DNA from: an uncultured Erysipelotrichaceae bacterium
GTDB taxonomy: Bacteria; Bacillota_I; Bacilli_A; Erysipelotrichales; Erysipelotrichaceae
Direction: 5' to 3'
NCBI GenBank assembly: GCA_902796465.1
Contig: CADBPK010000172.1
Location: 1 to 7,169 of the forward strand
DNA: 7,169 nucleotides
Part shown: positions 1 to 5,881 of the stretch, piece by piece
How positions within the stretch are numbered: position 1 is the first letter of the stretch
Layout: every line of letters begins with the position of its first letter
Position numbers and translations under genes: made by a program
Notes under the pieces: generated by a model
Told to the model about the DNA's origin: nothing
Database searches by the model: none
Seen by the model: only the letters and a program-made list of their open reading frames with translations

Positions 1-2
1 CA

Positions 3-215
3 CTTATTTTTGTGGGAGGTATATTCGTTATCGAGACACTGTGTGTGATCATCCAGATCGGCTCGGTAAAGATCCGTCATAAAAAAGTATTCATCTATAC
101 ACCGATTCATTATGCTTTCCGGATCAAAGGAATGCCTGAGACAAGCGTTGTCAGAATGTTCTGGATGGCGGAGGCACTGCTCGCAGTCATCGGACTCTGG
201 CTTGGACTCCATTGA
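3..215 (+). CDS. mraY: MraY, phospho-N-acetylmuramoyl-pentapeptide-transferase (C-terminal 70 residues, 5' end outside window)
   Basis: MraY is the integral membrane enzyme that moves phospho-MurNAc-pentapeptide from UDP onto undecaprenyl phosphate, forming lipid I in peptidoglycan synthesis. Only the C-terminus is here; the reading frame is open from the window edge to TGA at 213-215. It begins with a membrane segment containing GGIFVIETL, a hallmark of the penultimate MraY helix, then a basic cytoplasmic loop (KIRHKKVFIYTPIH), then the last helix starting at SVVRMFW. Spacing and flanking residues match MraY rather than WecA-type transferases. The loop normally carries P-L-H-H-H; here it is P-I-H-Y-A (bases 102-116), so only the first histidine remains. 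A terminator follows directly, so this is the last gene of its transcript. In many bacteria mraY is followed by murD; here it is not. Family assignment is confident; the effect of the motif change is unknown. Confidence 0.88.
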   Translation, partial: LIFVGGIFVIETLCVIIQIGSVKIRHKKVFIYTPIHYAFRIKGMPETSVVRMFWMAEALLAVIGLWLGLH

Positions 216-222
216 TTATAAC

Positions 223-250
223 AGCGGCATGAGCCGCTTTTTCTTTTTTT
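223..250 (+). terminator. Rho-independent terminator after mraY
   Basis: A 6-bp GC-rich stem, AGCGGC (223-228) with GCCGCT (233-238), closes a 4-base ATGA loop. A T-rich run broken by one C follows to about 250. It begins 8 bases after the mraY stop and precedes the comN promoter, so it separates two transcription units. Confidence 0.85.
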
Positions 251-265
251 TCTCTGTTTTCCATA

Positions 266-294
266 TGGTCTTTACATATATTTTTTGATATAAT
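266..294 (+). promoter_or_regulatory. Extended -10 sigma-A-type promoter for comN-secDF
   Basis: A perfect TATAAT lies at 289-294 and is preceded by TG one base upstream (TGA-TATAAT, 286-294), which makes an extended -10 element. The hexamer at normal -35 spacing (266-271, TGGTCT) is poor. A TTTACA at 271-276 looks better but sits only 12 bases from the -10. Expected transcription start is near 301, leaving a leader of about 17 bases made up mostly of the Shine-Dalgarno AGGAGGAGG (307-315). This leaves no room for a leader riboswitch. Confidence 0.72.
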
Positions 295-317
295 TCTTAA
301 ATTGTCAGGAGGAGGTT

Positions 318-605
318 ATGAACAATAAAGTTTACGATATTGAAAATAAGCTCGTCCAGATGACAATGGTAATAAAATTACAGCAGCTAAGACGCGAGTC
401 AATCTCCATTGATTACCATATGCTTGAAGATTATGTTTCGGAATGTCTGTGGAAAATGAAGGCTCCGCGTTCGATCAGCACCGCCGTTAATCAGATCCTT
501 TCTGTTAAGGGAGATGATATCGTACGCTATCTGGCAAAGCGTGCGGTTACAGACAGCGGAAAGCTTGGTCTGGATGATTTCGCTGATGTAATAGGGGGAA
601 ACTAA
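318..605 (+). CDS. comN: ComN-like post-transcriptional regulator family protein (small cytoplasmic protein)
   Basis: This 95-residue protein has no membrane segment or signal peptide and looks mostly helical. The central part (about residues 35-77) has the pattern I associate with the ComN/YrzD post-transcriptional regulator family: a charged helix with LEDYVSECLWKMK, then AVNQILSVKGDDIVRYL, comparable to the V-N-x-I-L-S...Y-L core of the family. The size fits ComN of B. subtilis (about 98 residues), which lies next to secDF and is reported to affect comE mRNA amount and localisation. The start is fixed by AGGAGGAGG (307-315) directly upstream of ATG 318. The stop is 3 bases before the secDF start, and the secDF Shine-Dalgarno (GGGGGA, 594-599) lies inside this gene, so the two are probably translationally coupled. 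Homology rests on a short motif plus gene order; no competence genes are visible here, so a role in competence is not implied. Confidence 0.62.
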   Translation: MNNKVYDIENKLVQMTMVIKLQQLRRESISIDYHMLEDYVSECLWKMKAPRSISTAVNQILSVKGDDIVRYLAKRAVTDSGKLGLDDFADVIGGN

Positions 606-608
606 AGT

Positions 609-2903
609 ATGGATAACAAACGGAAAAACAATAAGAACTTTGCGATATTCCTGGTCATTGTTGCGGCAGTGGTTGTACTTATCGCTTCCACATTCAAATC
701 CATTCAGAACAGCCTGAATCTCGGCCTGGATCTGCAGGGCGGATTTGAAATTCTGTATGAAGTTACACCGATCGACGAAACGGCGGAACTGGATATGACA
801 GTTGTCACCAACAGCATTTCCAAGCGTGTCAATGTACTCGGTGTCAGCGAACCGCAGATCATCGTTGAAGGAACGGACAGAATCCGCGTCCAGCTGGCAG
901 GTGTCGAGGATCAGGAATCCGCACGTAAAATGATCGGAACAACAGCGCATCTGACATTCCGTGATGTGGACGACAAGGAAATGGCTGATTCATCCATACT
1001 GGCAGAAGGCGGCGCATCACTTGCTTATGAAAACGGTGTACCGATCGTTTCTCTCAAGATCAAAGATGATGCAAAATTCGGAGAAATCACCAAGGAAATC
1101 TCTTCCAGAACATCAGGAAACAACATCATGGTGATCTGGCTGGACTACGAAGAAGGTGACTCCTATCGCGAAGAAGCGAAGAAAGCCGCAGCAGGGGAAG
1201 AACCCAAGTATATCTCTGCAGCGTCTGTCCAGACTCAGATCATGGGTGACTGCATTATTAAAGGCAGCTTCACCGAGACAGAAGCCAAGACCCTGGCAAA
1301 CCTGATCAATTCAGGTTCTCTGCCGGTCAAGATGACGGAAATATCTTCCAACGTCGTTTCCGCCGAATACGGTGAGGGCGCGCTTCATAAAACTGCGATT
1401 GCCGGTATTATCGGTGTCATCGCTGTTGCACTGTTCATGATCTTCAAATACAGACTACCGGGCATCGTTGCGACGATCATGCTGGCATTCTACATCTGGT
1501 GTGTATTCGCAATCTATTCCGCTATGGGTGCTGTATTCACACTTTCCGGTATCGGCGCGCTGGTACTGGGAGTCGGTATGACAGTCGACGCGAACCTGAT
1601 CTGCTACGAAAGAATCCGCCAGGAATTATACAAAGGACACAGTGTTCCTTCCGCAGTTGAAGAAGGACAGAAACTTTCCTTCTCGGCTGTATTTGATGCA
1701 CAGTTCACGACCCTGATCGCCGCCCTGATCATGTATATCTGGGGCAACGGCGCGGTCAAGGGATTCGCGACGATGCTGATCATCACTGTTGTTATGACAC
1801 TCGTTGTCAATGTATTCCTTTCCAAGCGTCTGCTGACACTGCTCGTCAATACAGGAAACTTCAACGACAAGCCGGAATACTTCGGTGTCAAGAAAGAACA
1901 GATCCCGGATATCCAGAAAGGGGAGAAACAGTTCTATACAGGCACACATCAGTTTGATTATGTCGCCAACGCAAAGTATTCAGTCATCACATCTCTTGTG
2001 ATTATCGGCCTTGCCCTGATCATGGGATTTGTCAATATGGGAAGCGGCAAAGGCTTCTTCAACCTCGGCATCGATTTCGCATCCGGTACCAAACTGACAG
2101 TTTCCAGTTCCGAACCGGTGAAGATCGAAGATGTCCAGGCAAAGATGGAAGAACTCGGCTACTCCAACTTCAAATATCAGAGCTCCGGTGAAAACACCGT
2201 ATACGCTACAACGAAAGAAGCACTTACAGTCGATGATCTTTCAGGCATCAAATCCGCGCTGAAGGAAGTCTACGGCGAAGAACCCGGTGACAACGTTGTA
2301 ACGCCGGTCGTAGGAAAAGACCTCGTCCGCAACGCCATTATCCTGACAGTCGTCGCATGGATCGCCATGATGGCTTATGTCACATTCCGTTATGAATGGG
2401 ATTACGCGCTTGGCTGTATCGTTGCGCTGCTGCACGATGTAGGCATCGTTCTGGCATTCTTCGCGATCCTGCGTATGGAAGTCAATACGGAAGTTATCTC
2501 CGTACTGCTGACCATCATCGGTTATTCCATCAACAACTCCATCGTTGTATTTGACAGGATCCGTGAAACGATGAGCCTGGCAAAGAAGAACGTCAGCGGT
2601 GAAGAATATAAAGCGATCGTCAATGATTCTCTCGACAGGACGATCAAGATGTCGATCTACTCCTCGATCACCACACTTCTTCCTGTCATCTTCCTGCTTC
2701 TGATGGGTTCCAAAGCGATCTTCACATTTATCGTCGCTATGTTCATCGGTCTGATCGCCGGTACATTCTCCTCCATTTTCGTCGCACCGACACTCTGGAG
2801 AACGATCCGTATGAATCACAAGCCGAAAGACAAGAACAAAACAAAGAAAAAAGAAAAGAAGGAAGCATTGGACGAATACACATTTAAGGGAATCAATGCG
2901 TAA
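609..2903 (+). CDS. secDF: SecDF, fused protein-export membrane protein
   Basis: SecDF assists SecYEG/SecA-driven export, using the proton (or sodium) gradient to pull substrates across the membrane. This is the single-chain fusion (764 residues) with the usual twelve-helix plan. Residues 11-30 are helix 1; 38-45 hold the SecD motif LGLDLQGG; about 31-260 form the extracytoplasmic P1 region; helices 2-6 lie at about 262-400 and include GMTVDAN with the conserved Asp D327 followed by ERIRQEL. The SecF half starts near 450, with GIDFASG at 487-493 (normally GIDFTGG), a smaller P4-type domain, and helices from about 570. Its GYSINNS-IVVFDRIRE stretch has Asn643 where Asp is usual, and Met681 aligns with the usual intramembrane Arg. 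The tail (735-764) is very lysine-rich and cytoplasmic. The ATG follows GGGGGA by 9 bases. No frameshift is visible. Identity is certain; energetics of the SecF half are in question. Confidence 0.97.
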   Translation: MDNKRKNNKNFAIFLVIVAAVVVLIASTFKSIQNSLNLGLDLQGGFEILYEVTPIDETAELDMTVVTNSISKRVNVLGVSEPQIIVEGTDRIRVQLAGVEDQESARKMIGTTAHLTFRDVDDKEMADSSILAEGGASLAYENGVPIVSLKIKDDAKFGEITKEISSRTSGNNIMVIWLDYEEGDSYREEAKKAAAGEEPKYISAASVQTQIMGDCIIKGSFTETEAKTLANLINSGSLPVKMTEISSNVVSAEYGEGALHKTAIAGIIGVIAVALFMIFKYRLPGIVATIMLAFYIWCVFAIYSAMGAVFTLSGIGALVLGVGMTVDANLICYERIRQELYKGHSVPSAVEEGQKLSFSAVFDAQFTTLIAALIMYIWGNGAVKGFATMLIITVVMTLVVNVFLSKRLLTLLVNTGNFNDKPEYFGVKKEQIPDIQKGEKQFYTGTHQFDYVANAKYSVITSLVIIGLALIMGFVNMGSGKGFFNLGIDFASGTKLTVSSSEPVKIEDVQAKMEELGYSNFKYQSSGENTVYATTKEALTVDDLSGIKSALKEVYGEEPGDNVVTPVVGKDLVRNAIILTVVAWIAMMAYVTFRYEWDYALGCIVALLHDVGIVLAFFAILRMEVNTEVISVLLTIIGYSINNSIVVFDRIRETMSLAKKNVSGEEYKAIVNDSLDRTIKMSIYSSITTLLPVIFLLLMGSKAIFTFIVAMFIGLIAGTFSSIFVAPTLWRTIRMNHKPKDKNKTKKKEKKEALDEYTFKGINA

Positions 2904-2907
2904 TTAT

Positions 2908-2935
2908 AAAGCAGCTGAATCCGGCTGCTTTTTTT
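2908..2935 (+). terminator. Rho-independent terminator after secDF
   Basis: A 10-bp stem pairs 2908-2917 (AAAGCAGCTG) with 2922-2931 (CGGCTGCTTT), with one U-G pair and a 4-base AATC loop, followed by an unbroken T run to 2935. It starts 5 bases after the secDF stop. The Shine-Dalgarno of the next gene begins 2 bases after the T run, so any transcript from upstream must read through it to express the HAD gene. Confidence 0.87.
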
Positions 2936-2950
2936 GAAAGGAAACAGAAT

Positions 2951-3619
2951 ATGGAAATCAAAGCGGTATTATTTGACTGTGACGGTCTGATGTTTGAAAC
3001 AGAGCGGATCGCAAAACTGATCTGGACAAGGGAAGCTGAAAGGTACGGGGTTGATCTGCCGGAAGACTTTTTCAAGCGGATCACAGGTGCCGGCGGGGAA
3101 GATAACCTCCGTTATATGCGCAGTATTCCCGGTCTCGCGGAAGTGCTGCCGCAGATCCGCGGAAAACGGTTCGATCTTGAATTCTGGGGATCCATCCAGA
3201 AGGACTGCCTGAACAAGGAGGGACTGACAGAACTGTTCTTTTATCTGAAGGAAAACGGATACCGCACGGCGATCTGTTCGAGTTCCGGGAAAAAATATGT
3301 TGAGACATTGCTGTCAACGGTATCGGTGGAGCTGCCGTATGAATGCATCGTAGGCGGCGACATGGTAAAGCATGCGAAACCGGATCCGGAAATCTTTCTG
3401 AAGGGAGCGGAGTCTCTGGGCGTGATCCCGTCTGAATGCCTTGTGCTGGAAGATTCCAAGCAGGGGATCCTCGCCGCAAAAAATGCCGGCATGCATTCAT
3501 GCTTCATCCCGGATACGATCGAACCGGATCAGGAAATGGATTCTGCACTGGAATTCAGGGCTGAAAATCTGCGGGAAGTGATCGGTCTGCTTGAAACGCT
3601 GAAGAGGGAAGAAGAATGA
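2951..3619 (+). CDS. HAD-superfamily hydrolase, subfamily I (beta-phosphoglucomutase/phosphatase-like), substrate unknown
   Basis: This 222-residue protein has the complete HAD catalytic set. Motif I is LFDCDGL with nucleophile D9 and acid/base D11; motif II is the Ser of AICSSSG (S110 or S111); motif III is K143 in HAKPDPEIF; motif IV is E167-D168 in LVLEDSKQG. Between motifs I and II, about residues 15-95, lies a helical cap of the C1 type. The ED pair and the KPDPEIF and GILAAKNAGM stretches are typical of beta-phosphoglucomutase and phosphoglycolate-type phosphatases, but the substrate cannot be read from the sequence. There is no signal peptide, so it is cytoplasmic. ATG 2951 is preceded by AAAGGA (2937-2942). 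Its TGA overlaps the recJ ATG (ATGA, 3616-3619), implying coupled translation. In B. subtilis I do not recall a HAD gene at this point between secDF and recJ, so it is probably a lineage-specific insertion. Confidence 0.9.
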   Translation: MEIKAVLFDCDGLMFETERIAKLIWTREAERYGVDLPEDFFKRITGAGGEDNLRYMRSIPGLAEVLPQIRGKRFDLEFWGSIQKDCLNKEGLTELFFYLKENGYRTAICSSSGKKYVETLLSTVSVELPYECIVGGDMVKHAKPDPEIFLKGAESLGVIPSECLVLEDSKQGILAAKNAGMHSCFIPDTIEPDQEMDSALEFRAENLREVIGLLETLKREEE

Positions 3620-5211
3620 CCGCATATGAAATCGTGGAAACAGACGCTTCAGGACTGATGCGCCGGTACGGTCTCGGGCCGCTGAGTGCAAAATTGCTGC
3701 AGGCAGCGAACCTTACAGACGAACAGGTGACAGAAATCCTTTCCGAAGATACAGATCTTTCTTTCAGTGAAGCCGCGTGCGTTAAAACTTGCTGTGCAAG
3801 GCTTCTAGAAGCCCGGCAGAACAATGAAAAGATATTTGTCGGGGGAGATTATGATGCCGACGGTATCTGCAGTACAGCGATCATGAAAAGGACGCTCGAC
3901 AGGCTCGGTATTCAGAACGGATATTATATTCCGGACCGGTTCCGGGAAGGTTACGGACTGAAAAAGGAAACAGTTGCGAAAGCTTCAGAAAAAGGATATA
4001 CGGTGATCATGACCGTAGACAACGGCGTTAAAGCGCAGGAAGCTATTGCCGAGGCAAGGAAGCTCGGTATGACGGTGATCATTACGGATCATCATCGTAT
4101 CGAGGAGGATGTGGACGCAGATATACTCGTACATCCGGATCTGATGGAAGACCGTTTCAGTACACTTTCCGGAGCCGGCGTGGCATTGGAGATCAGCCGC
4201 GGTCTGATCGGCGAAGATGATGTCTGCACAGCGCTGGCTGCCGTGGCGGCAGTAGGTGATGTCATGCCTCTGTGGAAAGAAACAAGAAAGATCGTCCGGA
4301 ACGGGATACAGATACTGAAAACAGGTGCCGTACCCGCTTTGTCAGCTTTACTGTATGACCCGCAGAAAACAGATGAAACGGCGATTGCTTTCCAGATCGT
4401 TCCGAAGCTTAACAGTGTCGGCAGGATGAATGACATTTCCAACGTCAACACGCTGGTTCCGTTCCTGCTCAGCAATGATCCGAAAGCCATCAGCCGGTAT
4501 ACGATCCAGCTGAACCAGGTCAATGAAATGCGGAAACAGCTTTCCGATGCGGAAGCAAGGGAAGCGGAACAATACTGTACCGACCACAATTTCGAAATCA
4601 TATACAGTGACAGCTTCCATGAAGGACTGTGCGGTCTTGTGGCGGGAAAGCTGGCGAACCGTTACCATAAACCGATCGTCATACTGGCTAAAGGTGAATC
4701 TCTTCTGAAAGGGAGCGGCCGCAGTGTGCCGGGTTTTGACCTTTTTGCTTTTCTCGGCTCCTTCCCGCATCTGCAGGCATTCGGCGGTCATGAACAGGCG
4801 GTCGGCCTGTCCATTGCGCCGGAGGATCTGGAAGCTTTTACGGAAGCGGTGCAGGTAAAGATGAAGGAAACGGATTTTGTGTATGAAGAGCCTGTGACCA
4901 AAGCAATCCTTGTCCGGGAAAATGAAATCGGCTTTGACCAGATCACGGAAATGGAACGGCTGAAGCCGCTGCCGAAAGAACTGTCGGACTATGTGTTTGC
5001 CGTGCGCGGACCGGAGATCCTGGAAAGAAGGGAAATGAACAAGGTCACAAAATACAGACTGCAGCTCGCAGCCGGTGAACTGGAAGCAGTGCTGTTCAGG
5101 TGGAAGAATATAACCGAACCGGAAGAACCGCAGTACTTCATAGGCCGTTTTTCCGTAAACCGCTGGCGGAATCAGATCACCTGCCAGATGGAAACAGAGG
5201 CGATATTATAG
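3616..5211 (+). CDS. recJ: RecJ-type single-stranded-DNA-specific 5'-3' exonuclease
   Basis: RecJ degrades single-stranded DNA 5' to 3' in recombination, mismatch and base-excision repair. The DHH phosphoesterase core is intact: GGDYDADG at 76-83 (metal ligands around D78, D80, D82), TVDNG with D135, TDHH at 157-160, LSGAGVA at 184-190, and GDVMPL with D215. The linker region has KLNSVGRM (264-271). The DHHA1 domain has SFHEG (333-337), SGRSVPGFDL (367-376) and GGHEQAVG (390-397). The C-terminus from about 440 fits the RecJ OB-like domain, with the VLFRW strand and VNRWRN near the end. At 531 residues it is near the lower end for the family (E. coli about 577, B. subtilis about 786): the N-terminal lead-in is brief and the extra C-terminal domain of Bacillus is missing. 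All catalytic motifs are present, so I see no reason to call it degenerate. The start overlaps the HAD stop and has GAGGG (3604-3608) upstream. Confidence 0.95.
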   Translation: MTAYEIVETDASGLMRRYGLGPLSAKLLQAANLTDEQVTEILSEDTDLSFSEAACVKTCCARLLEARQNNEKIFVGGDYDADGICSTAIMKRTLDRLGIQNGYYIPDRFREGYGLKKETVAKASEKGYTVIMTVDNGVKAQEAIAEARKLGMTVIITDHHRIEEDVDADILVHPDLMEDRFSTLSGAGVALEISRGLIGEDDVCTALAAVAAVGDVMPLWKETRKIVRNGIQILKTGAVPALSALLYDPQKTDETAIAFQIVPKLNSVGRMNDISNVNTLVPFLLSNDPKAISRYTIQLNQVNEMRKQLSDAEAREAEQYCTDHNFEIIYSDSFHEGLCGLVAGKLANRYHKPIVILAKGESLLKGSGRSVPGFDLFAFLGSFPHLQAFGGHEQAVGLSIAPEDLEAFTEAVQVKMKETDFVYEEPVTKAILVRENEIGFDQITEMERLKPLPKELSDYVFAVRGPEILERREMNKVTKYRLQLAAGELEAVLFRWKNITEPEEPQYFIGRFSVNRWRNQITCQMETEAIL

Positions 5212-5242
5212 CCTAAAATATGGGATGATCATGTGAAAGAGC

Positions 5243-5271
5243 ATATAAATTAAATAATCTTGTTGTATAAT
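5243..5271 (+). promoter_or_regulatory. Probable sigma-A-type promoter for apt
   Basis: A perfect TATAAT lies at 5266-5271 in the 90-base gap between recJ and apt. The matching -35 position (5243-5248, ATATAA) is weak, so strength would depend on the -10 and the AT-rich surroundings. Transcription would start near 5278, giving a leader of about 24 bases. No terminator hairpin is seen between recJ and apt, so apt may also be read from upstream. Confidence 0.55.
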
Positions 5272-5286
5272 ATGAATATCTTTTTC

Positions 5287-5294
5287 GGAGGAGA
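5287..5294 (+). promoter_or_regulatory. Ribosome binding site that fixes the apt start
   Basis: GGAGGAGA at 5287-5294 lies 7 bases before ATG 5302. This selects the ATG over an in-frame TTG at 5260, which has no Shine-Dalgarno and lies upstream of the probable transcription start. Confidence 0.8.
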
Positions 5295-5301
5295 TTTTAC
5301 T

Positions 5302-5829
5302 ATGGCATTGAATTTAGAAGATTATGTTGCATCTGTCCGTGATTTCCCGACAGAAGGAATTCTGTTCCGCGATGTCACACCGATGGTTCTTGACGGTGCA
5401 GCGTTCCGGGAGTCAATCGATAAACTGGCGGCATTCGCAGAGAGCGTCAATGCCGAAGTGATCGCCGGTCCGGAAAGCCGCGGATTTATTTTCGGAGCAC
5501 CGGTTGCCTACAAGATGGGCATCGGTTTTACACCTGTCCGCAAACCGGGCAAACTGCCCCGTGAGACCATTTCCTGCGCCTATGAACTGGAATACGGGAC
5601 CAATGAGCTGCATATGCATAAGGATTCCGTCAAACCGGGACAGCGTGTTGTCATTATTGATGACCTGCTGGCTACAGGCGGAACGATCGGCGCTACCGTC
5701 AAAATGATCGAGGAACTCGGAGGCGTTGTCGCAGGTATCGCATTTATCATCAAACTTACCGGATTCCCTGAGGTAAAGGAAATAGCGAAGTATCCGGTTT
5801 GTTACTTAATGGAAATGAGTGACAAATAG
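5302..5829 (+). CDS. apt: Adenine phosphoribosyltransferase
   Basis: Apt converts adenine and PRPP to AMP and pyrophosphate in cytoplasmic purine salvage. From ATG 5302 the protein has 175 residues, the usual length for bacterial Apt. The N-terminus has the family signature around DFPTEGILFRDVTPM (14-28). The adenine-side stretch AGPESRGFIFG is at 55-65, the flexible loop RKPGKLPRE at 80-88 and YELEYGTNELHMH at 94-106. The PRPP-binding motif VVIIDDLLATGGT spans 116-128, with the acidic pair D120-D121. The C-terminus runs through KLTGFPEV. Nothing is missing or unusual. Apt lies immediately before rel, an order known from B. subtilis and other Bacillota; both act on purine nucleotide pools, as (p)ppGpp inhibits several purine enzymes in Bacillota. 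A terminator between them suggests they are not simply cotranscribed. Confidence 0.97.
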   Translation: MALNLEDYVASVRDFPTEGILFRDVTPMVLDGAAFRESIDKLAAFAESVNAEVIAGPESRGFIFGAPVAYKMGIGFTPVRKPGKLPRETISCAYELEYGTNELHMHKDSVKPGQRVVIIDDLLATGGTIGATVKMIEELGGVVAGIAFIIKLTGFPEVKEIAKYPVCYLMEMSDK

Positions 5830-5856
5830 AATCGAAGAGATACTCTTCGATTTTTT
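5830..5856 (+). terminator. Rho-independent terminator after apt
   Basis: A perfect 10-bp stem pairs 5830-5839 (AATCGAAGAG) with 5843-5852 (CTCTTCGATT) around a 3-base ATA loop, and T's run through 5856. It starts immediately after the apt stop and ends 9 bases before the strong rel Shine-Dalgarno. It is less GC-rich than the other two, so some readthrough into rel is plausible. Confidence 0.83.
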
Positions 5857-5865
5857 CAGAAAGAA

Positions 5866-5875
5866 AAGGGGGTGA
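5866..5875 (+). promoter_or_regulatory. Very strong Shine-Dalgarno for rel
   Basis: AAGGGGGTGA differs from the ideal AAGGAGGTGA at one base and lies 6 bases before ATG 5882 (9 bases from the G run). It is the longest anti-16S match in the window and supports the rel start. Confidence 0.8.
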
Positions 5876-5881
5876 GGAAAT

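Noticed and set aside
399..950. A 183-codon open frame on the minus strand across comN and the start of secDF
   Set aside because: It lies antisense to two well-supported genes, has no recognisable domain and is rich in Cys/His/Asp as expected of a shadow frame.
2241..2819. A 192-codon minus-strand open frame opposite the SecF half
   Set aside because: Its composition is extremely rich in Asp, Arg, His and Cys, an artefact of the complement of hydrophobic codons; the opposite strand is unmistakable SecF.
3616..5211. RecJ as a truncated or decayed gene because it is shorter than Bacillus RecJ
   Set aside because: All DHH and DHHA1 motifs and an OB-like end are present in one uninterrupted frame; the length is near that of E. 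coli RecJ.
5212..5265. A possible terminator or riboswitch between recJ and apt
   Set aside because: Only the short TGATCA palindrome is visible; there is no stable stem with a T run and the stretch is too short and AT-rich for a known purine riboswitch.
5260..5301. An upstream in-frame TTG start that would add 14 residues to Apt
   Set aside because: It overlaps the probable promoter region, lacks a Shine-Dalgarno, and the ATG at 5302 has an ideal one and gives the usual Apt N-terminus.
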